Assembly: GCA_016801885.1 (NCBI GenBank)
Contig: CM028897.1
Coordinates: 20,921,501-20,985,500 of the forward strand
Direction: 5' to 3'
Source: Toxotes chatareus
Lineage: Eukaryota > Chordata > Actinopteri > Toxotidae
Length of the DNA stretch: 64,000 nt
Shown one piece after another: positions 1 to 12,126 of the stretch; position 1 is the first letter of the stretch; each line of letters opens with the position of its first letter. A program made the translations under genes and the position numbers. The notes below the pieces were generated by a model, which searched no databases, was not told the DNA's origin, and worked only from the letters and a program-made list of their open reading frames with translations.

Positions 1-479
1 AGTTTCTGTGTTTCAAAATTTTAAGGTGGATTTTTTGTGGCTGTTTTGTTGGGCTGGGTTTTTTTTTCCAGGTAAAACAATGCATTTATAAAATGTAAAA
101 AAAATATTGAAATAAGCACATTTTAAAACTGTAAACTCTATGCTTGATTCAGTATTTTACCATAAAAAAAGAGTTTGAATATTTAAAACACATTGTTTTA
201 CCAATAAAAATAACATGTTTCCATGTAAATTTTCAGGTAAAACTATTTTTTTTTTTAAAAATCTAAGAACATTTTTTTTTATAATAAAATATTGAAATAA
301 CCACATGTATTAACTGTAAAATCAACAGTATCAATACAATTTATTACTGTAAATGGAGGAAATGTTTTACCATAATTTAACGGTGCTATTTCGGCAACCA
401 CAGCTGCCGGTACATTACTGTAAAAACAACATTTTTTTTTTTTTACAATGTAGGATGCAGTGTAACTATTAACGTTATT

Positions 480-546
480 AACAGGTAGAGAGACATAGAG
501 TGTGTGTAAGAGAGAGAGTAAACTTTCTGAAATTCAAAGGGTTTTT

Positions 547-589
<43 letters not shown>

Positions 590-719
590 AGCTCTGTGTG
601 TGTGTGTGAGCGAGTTGTGGTCTCTCTCTCTCTCGCTCTCTCTTTTTCACTCACACTCTCTCTCCCAGAAAATCCTTTGAATTTCAGAAAGTTTACTCTC
701 TCTCTTATACACACTCTAT
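480..719. repeat. imperfect palindrome with (GA)n/(TC)n centre
   Basis: The left arm starts with 'gtagagagacatagagtgtg' and continues through 'actttctgaaattcaaagg'. The right arm, ending near 719, is its reverse complement, with 'cctttgaatttcagaaagt' and 'acactctatgtctctctacc'. The middle is (GA)n followed by (TC)n, so a single strand could fold into a long hairpin. Related palindromes sit at about 1377-1600 and 2385-2575, and a half-arm lies at about 3601-3690. Confidence 0.8.
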
Positions 720-1533
720 GTCTCTCTACCATTCACAAAAACATACTCTCTACCACTCTCTCTCTCTTTCTCTCTCTCCCTACCTCTGTCTCTTTCTATG
801 TCTCTCTACCCTTCTCTTGTCCAACCCACATTCACTGACATCACAGCTTAATGATCCAATCAGAGACAGGCCATTTTGTCACTGTCAAAGCCCTGGCCAA
901 TCAGCCCCTGTATGATAATTCACTTTAACAGTTTAGAAGTAAAAAGTGTGTTCAGCTTAGTACACTGGTTTTAAAACTGAAACACTTTCAATGTAAACTT
1001 GTGAACATGTTTTTCTCATTCAGAGATATTATGTGATATGTTCAACTTTGATATTTTCATGTTTACAGCTTCATAAATATCAAATAAAGAGTTTCTGTGT
1101 TTCAAAATTTTAAGGTGGATTTTTTTGTGGCTGTTTTGTTGGGCGGGGTTTTTTTTTCAGGTAAAACAATGCATTTATAAAATGTAAAAAAAAATTTATC
1201 ACAGAAAAATATTGAAATAAGCGCATGACAAAATGGCCTGCCTCTGATTGGATCATTAAGCTGTGATGTTAGTGAATGTGGGTTGGACAAGAGAAGGGTA
1301 GAGAGACATAGAAAGAGACTGAGGTAGGGAGAGAGAGAAAGAGAGAGAGAGTGGTAGAGAGTATGTTTCTGTGAATGGTAGAGAGACATAGAGTGTGTAT
1401 AAGAGAGAGAGTAAACTTTCTGAAATTCAAAGGATTTTCTGGGAGAGAGAGTGTGTGTGAAAAAGAGAGAGCGAGAGAGAGAGAGACCACAACTCGCTCA
1501 CACACACACACAGAGCTTGTCACTCTCACACAC

Positions 1534-1583
<50 letters not shown>

Positions 1584-2035
1584 CCCAGAAAATCCTTTGA
1601 ATTTCAGCAAGGATTTGTCGTTGGAGAAGTGATAAAAAAAACCCAGACCTGTTAATAACGTTAATAGTTACATTGCATCCTACATTGTAAAAAAAAATGT
1701 TTTTACAGTAATGTACCGGCAGCTGTGGTTGCCGAAATAGCACCGTTAAATTATGGTAAAACATTTCCTCCATTTACAGTAATAAATTGTATTGATACTG
1801 TTGATTTTACAGTTAATACATGTGGTTATTTCAATATTTTATTATAAAAAAAATGTTCTTAGATTAAAAAAAACATAGTTTTACCTGAAAATTTACATGG
1901 AAACATGTTCTTTTTATTGGTAAAACAATGTGTTCTAAATGTTCAAACTGGTAAAATACTGAATCAAGCATAGAGTTTACAGTTTAAAAATGTGCTTATT
2001 TCAATATTTTTCTATCATTTTTTACTCCACACAGA

Positions 2036-2115
2036 AGGGTCCAGACCGGGGTTCGAACCTGGAACCCTCTTGCTGTGTGGCGACAGTGCTAACCACTGCA
2101 CCACCGTGCTGCCCA
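2036..2115 (-). mobile_element. tRNA-derived SINE fragment
   Basis: On the minus strand this piece reads as a tRNA-like head, with an A-box-like segment around 'gtggtgcagtggttagcact' and a B-box-like 'ggttcgaacc'. It interrupts an A+T-rich P copy of the surrounding repeat. The element is truncated. The promoter-box resemblance is visible; assignment to a particular fish SINE family is not attempted. Confidence 0.6.
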
Positions 2116-3694
2116 CAATAACATGTTTCCATGTGAATTTTCAGGTAAAACTATGTTTTTTTTCCATCTAAGAACATTTTTTTTTTACAATAAAATATTG
2201 AAATAACCACATGTATTAACTGTAAAATCAACAGTATCAATACAATTTATTACTGTAAATGGAGGAAATGTTTTACCATAATTTAACGGTGCTATTTCGG
2301 CAACCACAGCTGCCGGTACATTACTGTAAAAACATTTTTTTTTACAATGTAGGATGCAGTGTAACTATTAACGTTATTAACAGGTAGAGAGACATAGAGT
2401 GTGTGTAAGAGAGAGAGTAAACTTTCTGAAATTCAAAGGATTTTCTGGGAGAGAGAGTGTGTGTGAAAAAGAGAGAGAGAGAGAGAGAGAGACCACAACT
2501 CCCTCACACAGAGCTTGTCACTCTCACTCACATCTCTCTCTCTTGCTCTCTCTCTCTCACACTCTCTCTCCCAGAATATTGATTCAGTATTTTACCATAA
2601 AAAAAAGAGTTTGAACATTTAAAACACATTGTTTGACCAATAAAAATAACATGTTTCCATGTAAATTTTCAGGTAAAACTGTTTTTTTTTTTTAAATCTA
2701 AGAACATTTTTTTACAATAAAATATTGAAATAACCACATGTATTAACTGTAAAATCAACAGTATCAATACAATTTATTACTGTAAATGCACTGTAAAAAA
2801 AAATGTTTTTACAGTAATGTACCGGCAGCTGTGGTTGCCGAAATAGCAGCGTTAAATTATGGTAAAACATTTCCTCCATTTACAGTAATAAATTGTATTG
2901 ATACTGTTGATTTTACAGTTAATACATGTGGTTATTTCAATATTTTATTATTAAAAAAATGTTCTTAGATTAAAAAAAACATAGTTTTACCTGAAAATTT
3001 ACATGGAAACATGTTATTTTTATTGGTAAAACAATGTGTTTTAAATGTTCAAACTCTTTTTTTATGGTAAAATACTGAACCAAGCATAGAGTTTACAGTT
3101 TAAAAATGTGCTTATTTCAATATTTTTCTGTGATAAATTTTTTTTTACATTTTATAAATGCATTGTTTTACCTGAAAAAAAAAACCCGCCCAACAAAACA
3201 GCCACAAAAAAATCCACCTTAAAATTTTGAAACACAGAAACTCTTTATTTGATATTTATGAAGCTGTAAACATGAAAATATCAAAGTTGAACATATCACA
3301 TAATATCTCTGAATGAGAAAAACATGTTCACAAGTTTACATTGAAAGTGTTTCAGTTTTAAAACCAGTGTACTAAGCTGAACACACTTTTTACTTCTAAA
3401 CTGTTAAAGTGAATTATCATACAGGGGCTGATTGGCCAGGGCTTTGACAGTGACAAAATGGCCTGCCTCTGATTGGATCATTAAGCTGTGATGTCAGTGA
3501 ATGTGGGTTGGACAAGAGAAGGGTAGAGAGACATAGAAAGAGACAGAGGTAGGGGAGAGAGGAAAGAGAGAGAGAGTGGTAGAGAGTATGTTTCTGTGAA
3601 TGGTAGAGAGACATAGAGTGTGTATAAGAGAGAGAGTAAACTTTCTGAAATTCAAAGGATTTTCTGGGAGAGAGAGTGTGAGTGAAAAAGAGAG

Positions 3695-3725
<31 letters not shown>

Positions 3726-3799
3726 TGTGAGTGAGAGTGACAAGCTCTGTGTGTGTGTGTGTGTGTGTGAGGGAGTTGTGGTCTATCTATCCTTATTTA

Positions 3800-4605
3800 T
3801 CCAGACTTTAAAAACTGGATTTGATCAAGGATCAAGGAACTTTATTGTCATACCAGGACATTTGCATGTTATGGTACGAAATTGGTACTCAGGTCCCAGT
3901 TTTAAGCCATCAACAAGAGCGAAATATAAACATAAGGGCATTAGAATAGAAGAAATAAATATAAATATAAACATTAGAGAAATACAATAAACAGAGCAGA
4001 TATATAAACATTGTGAAATTTAACAACTAACAATTAAATAAGATAAAAATAGATAAGGTAAGGTAAGGAGGCCGAAGTTAGCATGTGCATAAATACTCGT
4101 GCAAGTAGGAGGTAGTGGTAGTGCAAGGAGGAGTCCGTGTGTTACACTATAGGAACATGTTGCCCTATAATGGTCAGGTATTGCACTTAGTGGGACAGTG
4201 TTGTAGTGCAAGGCTGTCAGTGTGTGGTGGTGGTGGTGGTGGTGGGGGGGTCTACAGGGCAGGGCTAGAGTTCAGCAGCCTTACAGCTTCAGGGAAGAAG
4301 CTGTTCCTGAGCTTGGTGGTCCTGCTCCGGATGCTCCTCAGCCGCCTGCCTGAGGGGAGGGGTTGGAAGAGACTATGTGAGGGGTGGGTGAAGTCCTTCA
4401 TGATGCGGAGGGCCCTCCCTCTGCATCGTGCTGTGTAGAGGTCTGAGGTGGTGGGCAGGCTGTTCCTCACAGTCCTCTGTGCAGCCTTTACCACCCTCTG
4501 CACAGCCTTCCTCTCAGCAGCAGTGCAGCTGCCACACAGTGATGCAGGTGCAGAGGACGCTCTCCACCGCACAGTGGTAGAAGCTCTGATGAAGCTGATG
4601 TTGGA
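3800..4605 (-). mobile_element. 5'-truncated LINE: end of reverse-transcriptase ORF plus 3' UTR
   Basis: The minus-strand frame at 4252-4572 encodes about 106 residues with the typical C-terminal tail of fish non-LTR retrotransposon (L2/Rex/CR1-like) ORF2. Visible motifs are 'GRALRIMKDFTHPSH', 'LFQPLPSGRRLRSIR' and 'LRNSFFPEAVRLLN'. Downstream on the minus strand lies an A-rich 3' UTR reaching about 3820, where the plus strand reads 'aactttattgtcat'. The endonuclease and the catalytic RT motifs are missing, so it is a dead 5'-truncated copy. It interrupts the compound repeat: Q/P sequence resumes at about 4610. Confidence 0.8.
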
Positions 4606-5599
4606 GGAGTGATAAAAAAAAAAACAGACCTGTTAATAACGTTAATAGTTACACTGCATCCTACACTGTAAAAAAAAAAAGTTGTTTTTACAGTAATGTA
4701 CCGGCAGCTGTGGTTGCCGAAATAGCACCGTTAAATTATGCATGTCCTCCATTTACAGTAATAAATTGTATTGATACTGTTGATTTTACAGTTAATACAT
4801 GTGGTTATTTCAATATTTTATTGTAAAAAAATGTTCTTAGATTTTAAAAAAACAGTTTTACCTGAAAATTTACATGGAAACATGTTATTTTTATTGGTAA
4901 AACAATGTGTTTTAAATGTTCAAACTCTTTTTTTTATGGTAAAATACTGAATCAAGCATAGAGTTTACAGTTTAAAAATGTGCTTATTTCAATATTTTTT
5001 TTTACATTTTATAAATGTATTGTTTTACCTGGGAAAAAAACCCCACCCAACAAAACAGCCACCAAAAAATCCACCTTAAAATTTTGAAACACAGAAACTC
5101 TTTATTTGATATTTATGAAGTTGTAAACATGAAAATATCAAAGTTGAACATATCACATAATATCTCTGAATGAGAAAAACATGTTCACAAGTTTACATTG
5201 AAAGTGTTTCAGTTTTAAAACCAGTGTACTAAGCTGAACACACTTTTTACTTCTAAACTGTTAAAGTGCACTGTTTGTTACAAATCTAACCACAAAGTGG
5301 TATCAGTGTATTATTTTCACATTATAAATAAAATCAGCCCTGAAGAACAAAAGTTTCAAATCTTGCATCATTAATCAAAAAGGTAATTCTTCACATTAAA
5401 GATACAAGTCCACCAGAATGGAACTAGCAAATTTACCTCAACTTCTTTGAAATACAAAAATCAGTGCAGTGAACACATGTCAACTGTACCAGACAACCTA
5501 GTAAAACTTCACATCTCTAAAACTCTAGAAACAAGTTAACAACACAACATCTGCAGTTCGTATAACATCTGTGTACCTTTTATCATGCCATCTCTCAAC

Positions 5600-6870
5600 A
5601 TCACTGGAAAGTCCACTCGTGGTCAGCAAGGTCTGAGATCAAAGTGAAGACTCTGGGATTGACTGAGTACACTCTTCTCTTTTCCTTCAACTCAACTTTG
5701 GTGCCTTTGAGTGCATCTGGCAGGGAGGGGTCCAGTGGGCATTGTGCATCCCTGGTGTTGTGGTTTGTGATGCACTTGATGCCCTTCCACATGCTCCGGG
5801 GGTCGTTGGAGGTGAAGTGACCCTGAATTTTCTGAGCATATGTGGCTTTGGCCCTCGAGATGCCCGCTGTCAGTTCTTTCCTCGCCACTCTCAGCGCTGA
5901 TGCCTCACCTGCCCTGAACGCAGCATCCCTAGCTTTCAGCAGAGCAGGATGGAGATGTGGTCGGAGAGGCCGAGATGGGGGCGGGGGAGAGCTCTGTATG
6001 CATCCTGAATGTTAGTGTACACACAGTCCAGAATGTTGTCTCCACATATGGGGATGGTGACATGCTGGTAAAAACTGGGCAAAGTGTCCGTCAGTTTTAC
6101 GTGGTTAAAGTCTCCCGCAACCACGTAAAACGCTCTCCGGGTGCCTGCTCTGCAACGAGCTAATGGTGTCTTGTAGCTCCTGTAATGCTTCGTTAGCATT
6201 AGCACCCGGCGGGATGTAAACAATGGTGACGAACACCGCGGTGAACTCCCGTGGCAGATAGTGCGGCCGACATTTCACTGTCATAAGTTATATCGCCTCA
6301 GAGCAGTAGCTTTTTACCAGTCCACAGTTTGTGCACCAACCTCCATTCGCGTACACACAGAGTCCTCCTCCCCGTGTTTTCCCTGACTGGTGGTCACGGT
6401 CCACCTGGAAAAGCTGTAGTCCGTCGATCTGGAAGGCTGAATCCGGCATGTTGTGGTTTAGCCAGGTTTCCGTGAGGCAGAAAACAGCACAGTTCCTCAT
6501 CTCCGTGGAAACACTCAGCCTCAGGCGTAACAGATCCACTTTGTTGTCCAGGGAGCGGACGTTGGCCAGAAAGAGAGTTGGAATTGGCGGCCTGCTGGCC
6601 TTCAGCCGGACTAGCGCGCCTGCTCGCTTTCCTCTCTTTTGTTTTCGGGAGCATCGCTTCCTCTTGCCGGCTGCTCCCCGTACTCTGCTGTGCCACTCCG
6701 TCGTCCTCAGGAGCCCATGTCTTCCGAGTGCGGATTTCAGCTTCGGTGGGATTGTGATAACCGAACTATCTCTGATGACCTTAAGTCCGGTAGAGCTGTA
6801 CCTTACCCACGAATTTAGCGCTAAACTAGTGCTAAAAGCGGCCTCGAAGTTAGAAAAGTAAGGCTTAATC
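5600..6870 (-). pseudogene. degenerate LINE: AP-endonuclease region and pre-RT segment
   Basis: Minus-strand frames carry pieces of a fish L2/Rex/CR1-type ORF2. Around 6300-6600 there is an APE-type endonuclease start, with 'LANVRSLDNKVDLLRLRL', 'CLTETWLN' and 'GGGLCVYANGGWC'. Around 5936-6223 there is 'FYVVAGDFNH' followed by 'GLSDHISI', the endonuclease core and end. At 5601-5888 the linker before the reverse transcriptase contains 'SNDPRSMWKGIKCITNH'. The pieces lie in different frames, so the ORF is broken by frameshifts, and no RT domain follows. The long plus-strand ORF at 6331-6861 is only its antisense shadow. Confidence 0.8.
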
Positions 6871-6897
6871 CTGGGAGCTCGAGAAGCCGCTACATCA

Positions 6898-7337
<440 letters not shown>

Positions 7338-7626
7338 GTAAGCACGAGTGAGAGAGTGAACTGTTACACAAGCACACCCACTGCCCTGTTCTTCAAGTAC
7401 ACCCTCTTTACCCATGTACACATAAACCTCTTTACCAACGAAGGCCAAAACATACCATGACATAATCTGTATTTGCACCAGTACCATGTGACAATTACAT
7501 CAGTCTGTATTTGTAGAGCACATCTCATGAATGTACCAGCACCATTTCAATGTTTCACAACACAAAATATAAGTTTAGATTATGTAGGCTTACAATCAGC
7601 CACGCCAAAGAACAAACATGGTCTTC

Positions 7627-7683
<57 letters not shown>

Positions 7684-7692
7684 TATTATTAA
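7627..7692. repeat. (ATT)n microsatellite
   Basis: About 22 ATT units with one interruption. The poly-Leu and poly-Ile ORFs across it are artefacts. Confidence 0.98.
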
Positions 7693-7829
7693 TCCACTTG
7701 AAACCAAATTATCATCTGGTGCAGTCAAACATAAAAGTACTATTTATCTAGCTCCATGACAGTCTGACTCGGAATCAGACGTGTGTTTTGGTTAGGAAAA
7801 GTCACGTGATTTATGACATATGAGCCACT

Positions 7830-7915
7830 TTACTGCTTCATTCGGTATCGAATCCTTGTCATTGGTTTAGTTGTCTTGCAACAATGTAGCGTGGGTTCGA
7901 TCCCCGTCAGAGCTG
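7830..7915 (+). repeat. possible tRNA-like (SINE head) fragment
   Basis: The sequence contains 'ggtttagttgtc' (A-box-like) and, about 30 nt later, 'gggttcgatcccc' (a good B box). A full cloverleaf could not be drawn, so a functional tRNA is unlikely. A SINE head or decayed tRNA pseudogene is the better reading. Confidence 0.3.
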
Positions 7916-7999
7916 CGTGTTATTTAGCTCATGAATTAGACATTTGGAATGAGATCACATTTGCCATCTGGGGACTTAGACTTGTATCAGGATAGTTTA

Positions 8000-10123
8000 C
8001 GATTCATAACACAAAATATCAGGCCAAGTATATTGCTGTTTTCTACAACAAACGCACGTGTCAAATTATATAGCCTATGTATTTAATGTATATATTTGAC
8101 ATATGTATTTTATTGTGTCAGCTTGAAACCATACAAACATGTAGTGTAGTCGAACAAGAATGTGCATAGTATAGGTACATGTACAGCTACATAAGAGAAC
8201 ATCACTGAAACAGAGGAGAGTGACCCAAAGTTTCAGGAACAAAGAGAAGCGAATGGGAAAAGTGAGACAGGCTGAGGTTCAGTGGCTGTGGGCTGGAGGA
8301 GGGACAAGGGCAGGAAAAAACTGGGAAGGGGAGGAACACAGAGAGAGGACGGGCAACAACACACATCTGGAAATAATTGAGGACAGAGAGAGAGAAAGAC
8401 ATAGTTCTGTTACCATAAGGGAACAAAAGCAAGGGAAAATTTGGAAGGGAAAATGAAGACAGTCTAAAGTTCAAAATCTGGGAAGAAGAGGGGTTATCTG
8501 GGGAAAGCAGGGCCGAGAAGAATACTACAGGGGGACAGAAGAAAGGGAAGCTGTTTGAAAGGCCTGGGTGGTTCAGGGACCGATCCAAAGGGGATCTGAA
8601 AAGGACAACTACGCAAAGATCAAGCCCCACAGGGTGAAGGAGCCGCGAGATCTGAAGAGACAAGACTTGAAAGAACAGAAACTCATCCTTCAGGTAAAGG
8701 TTGTTTTGAATTGCAGTTGTAACTACAAAGATACCGAATCTGTTCATCAGGAAAAACTCCACTTTAATGTAGCACCAAGTTGAAAACTCAGCATGTTTAA
8801 ATAGATACACATCTCATCCTCCAAAAATTCTTCATAAATTCTTTCCTTCTTTCTTTCTTTGGATTCAGCTTCTTGTGGGCATTCCCTGGGTGAAACACTT
8901 CCAGGACAGGCTGACTGTTTTCAGATCCAGACCTTATCAAAGTGTTACCCATCGTTTTATAATCATGTATGGAGCCAACAACCTTTTGTTTTTCAGAAGT
9001 CACCGTTCAGCTTTGGTTTCAGTTCAACTGTCTTTTTTTTTTTTTTTTTTAACCTTCGAAAAACAAGCATCTCATCTTATTAGGTAGTTTCTTGTGCGTT
9101 TTGGTGAGTTTCTACGTTCTTTTGACAAAAAGGGTCACAGCTGCTGACTGTCAGCTCTGACTACCTCTCTTTGTAACATCAGGCCTGGAAACAGGAAGTC
9201 AGTAGGTATGTTTTTCTTAGAGATTCCTCACAAGAAGAGAGACGGCATCTGTCATTTTTCAACTGCTTGAACTGAGTCTTTTTGTGTTTAAAGCTCTCCC
9301 AACATTTAGTTGCTTTAGTTTAGTTTTAGTTTCAAGGACTATTTTTCCCTCCACCTTTTTCTATATCGGCTTTCAGTTTGCACACGTTCGCACAAATCAA
9401 ATCTTTTAGCCTAAACTCTCAAAAAAGTCAGGAAAGACAAGACAGACACCTCTGAATGACCCCCTCCTCTGACACATGTGAGAGACTGAGACAGGAAATC
9501 CTGTGGGACATGTTTTTATGCCATGTGATGAATTAGAGTAGGTGTCCTCTGACTGAGACATGGTGTCATGAGAAGGACAAACTCACATTTATCTTACTCT
9601 CATACAGTCAGTGGAAAAATGAGAAGTTACTCTGTATCATAGGTCGTTATTACTGCCTTCATGTGTTCACAATTCATTTTTGAAGCCTTAAACCATCTGA
9701 ATAACAGCATTAGCTTGAAGGTGTGCTGTATAACTGCAAGGCAGACAGCTAACCTCAGACTAACATCTATGTTCATTTTAAAAATGACAGCAGAAATAAA
9801 GGAGCGGCCATGTTTTTTTTAGCTGCTCAGGTCCTACAGAGTGTGGTGTTTAATAAGCCAACCATCAGCTAGATCATGACTTCACTGATGAAGTGACCAC
9901 TGCTTCGTTGGTTAAAAACGAAATATGGGGGTCTGAGCTCTGAGGTCTGTGAGTCACAGGTTTGCTGTGTGGTCATGGGAAATGCCTTCAGCAGTATAAT
10001 TAGTTTTACTGTGGAGGGGAGGGAACTTCCTTCCTGTCAGCAGTTTGACTTCCTGTGCGGGGTCAGTAGTACTGTGTGAGGACCACTCAGTCAGAGACAA
10101 ATCAGACTTTGACAGAGAACATG

Positions 10124-10211
<88 letters not shown>

Positions 10212-10640
10212 AATACTCATGATGGTGGTTATAAAACCAGGGTAACAGAGACTGGAACCAGCTCTGCATATAATGAGAACCAGATTTAAATGATAGATTT
10301 ACATTTTTTCAAGTCTGTCTCATGGACACACACACACACACACACTGACGGAGTTAGTGGCTGTAATTATTCCTCCCATCCACAGAGGCTGTGAAGTAAA
10401 CCACTTCCTACATGATTATACAGTGGGACATAAAGTCTACAGCCTTCGTCCCGTGCAAAGAGACATATGCACATCCTGCCAGCATCTTGCTGATTAATTT
10501 CCGCTGTTGTGTGACAACAACAAACCTACACATGACTAGCAGAACATAAGGTTCCACTTCAGCATGAAAGACAGTGTTCATTCTTCCCCCAGTCTGTTGT
10601 TTAATGTTCAGCTCTTCTTCTGTTTCCCTCTTTCTTTTGC
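8000..10640. other. non-coding region upstream of tetraspanin coding exons
   Basis: No protein family was recognised. The stretch holds a purine-rich block (8200-8690) ending in a possible donor, 'catccttcag|gtaaagg' at 8693/8694, which could be an untranslated first exon of the tetraspanin gene. It also has a T run near 9030-9050 and a long (CA)n tract. The 202-aa minus-strand ORF at 8202-8810 has no recognisable domain and mirrors the purine-rich block. Confidence 0.5.
10126..10209. repeat. (CA)n microsatellite
   Basis: About 42 uninterrupted CA units. A second, shorter run lies at about 10326-10345. Confidence 0.98.
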
Positions 10641-10643
10641 AGG

Positions 10644-12094
10644 ATGTCAGTGTCTCGGAGGTGTTTGTGCTGTGTCAAATACTTGATGTTTGTCTTTAAC
10701 CTCATCTTCTGGGTTAGTATTTGCACAAGCCAGCCTGTTCATTCATGTGGGATTTCCCACTCTCCGCTCGACACATCACTGTCATGACCCTGCATTGTGA
10801 TTAACACTGCTTTGACTTCACACTTCCTGAAAAGCTCGGAGGATGCGGCTTGTTTGGTGTTGGAGTCTGGCTGTCCTTCACGCAGGCAGAGTTCTCCTCT
10901 CTCCCCCTGTCGTTTCCATCCCTCTCTGCGGCCAATCTGCTGCTTGTCGCTGGTGGAATCACCATGGTGACAGGCTTTCTGGGTTGTCTTGGAGCCCTTA
11001 AGGAGCAGCGCTGTCTCTTGTTCATGGTGAGAGGCCTGCATGACAGTGAAGCTGCAGATATTCTTGTGATTTTAACAGAGACAGATGAGGAATGACATGC
11101 AGGAAAGGGTGCTCAGACATGTGTCCAACTGTTCTTCTTTGTTCTGCAGTTCTTTGTGATCCTTTTTCTCCTGGTCCTGACAGAGTTGACCCTGGTGTTG
11201 GTTATACACATCTACCGAGACAAGGTGAGCTCAGCATCTACAAGGATCAGGTTCAAGGGTTCAAGGTTTTTTTTTACTGTTTCTTCACTCAGTTTTTTTT
11301 TTTTAATAAATCCTCCTTCATTTGGATTTATTTTATATTTTGAAAAAACATCAATACAAACATCTTTATTAAACAATTTATTAGGGTCTGAGCTCAGCAC
11401 ATGTTACATGGGGACAGCTTTAAACAGTGTATGGATACATAACAGACAAAACACAAAGTTCTCCTCATGTCTGAGTGGGTTTATGGTTAAAGGCAGGCTA
11501 AAGCCTGTAGAGGAATTGTGACTGTGACTGGTTGTGTGTGTCTCGGCCCTGTGAATGGGCTGCTGATAGGAATAGCTAACAGAAGGATGAGTAACTGTGT
11601 CTTTCCTCTATCTCTCTCTTAGCTGGATTCCAAAGCACAAGGTGAATTGAAGGAAGGGATGAAGATTTATACATCAAAACCTGGACTGAAGAAGTCCTGG
11701 GACAACGTCCAGATAATGGTGAGCACTCAAAGCAAACGATGCATGGCTTAATGAGTCCAGGACGGGCTGAAGGCAGCAGAATGAAGAACTGTAGGTGGTA
11801 GACCTGCAGGAGCAGGTGTCCACCTTCAGCTATTGTTTCCTGTCAGCTTACTGACATATTATTCTCTCTTCAGTTCAAATGCTGTGGAGCAACCAACAAA
11901 ACAGACTGGTATGATGTGCTGAATGGAACGTTGCCCTCGTCCTGCTGCTCTATTGGGGTGGACCACTGTGAGGACGGATGGAGTGAGGTTGGTTTGTTGC
12001 TCAGCTAAAAGGGGGGTTAGGGTTAGGACCAAAGCACAAGCACGAAAGGGAGCGTGCTCTATATTCAGAAAAACACTGTACACACAACTGTTGG

Positions 12095-12126
<32 letters not shown>

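Larger units (their letters stand above)
1..5270. repeat. compound A+T-rich repeat in alternating orientation
   Basis: The block is built from repeated copies of one unit with two parts. Part P is A+T-rich and contains a recurrent core with ACTGTAAAAA-like ends around a 'gccggtacattactgt' motif. Part Q contains GA/TC tracts and the motif 'aatgatccaatcagag'. Forward order is P (1-480), Q (481-1085) and a second truncated P (1086-1225). Then come inverted Q (1226-1610), inverted P (1648-2030), forward P pieces (2116-2385 and 2576-2785), inverted P (2792-3235), inverted Q (3236-3780), inverted P (4618-5095) and part of inverted Q (5096-5268). The ORFs inside are translations of GA/TC tracts and are not genes. 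I do not recognise the family name. It is probably a non-autonomous transposon or a rearranged satellite. Confidence 0.85.

Noticed and set aside
478..1773. Several Ser/Leu/Arg/Glu-rich ORFs of 84-113 aa on both strands
   Set aside because: They are translations of GA/TC microsatellites within an interspersed repeat, open on both strands because of low complexity.
6331..6861. 176-aa plus-strand ORF
   Set aside because: Antisense shadow of the LINE endonuclease region, whose recognisable motifs are on the minus strand.
7473..7759. ORFs with poly-Leu and poly-Ile
   Set aside because: Produced by the (ATT)n microsatellite.
7830..7915. Functional tRNA gene
   Set aside because: A good B-box-like motif, but no acceptor stem or full cloverleaf could be drawn.
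8202..8810. 202-aa minus-strand ORF
   Set aside because: Complement of a purine-rich block; Phe/Ser/Leu-rich, with no domain and no splice or homology support.
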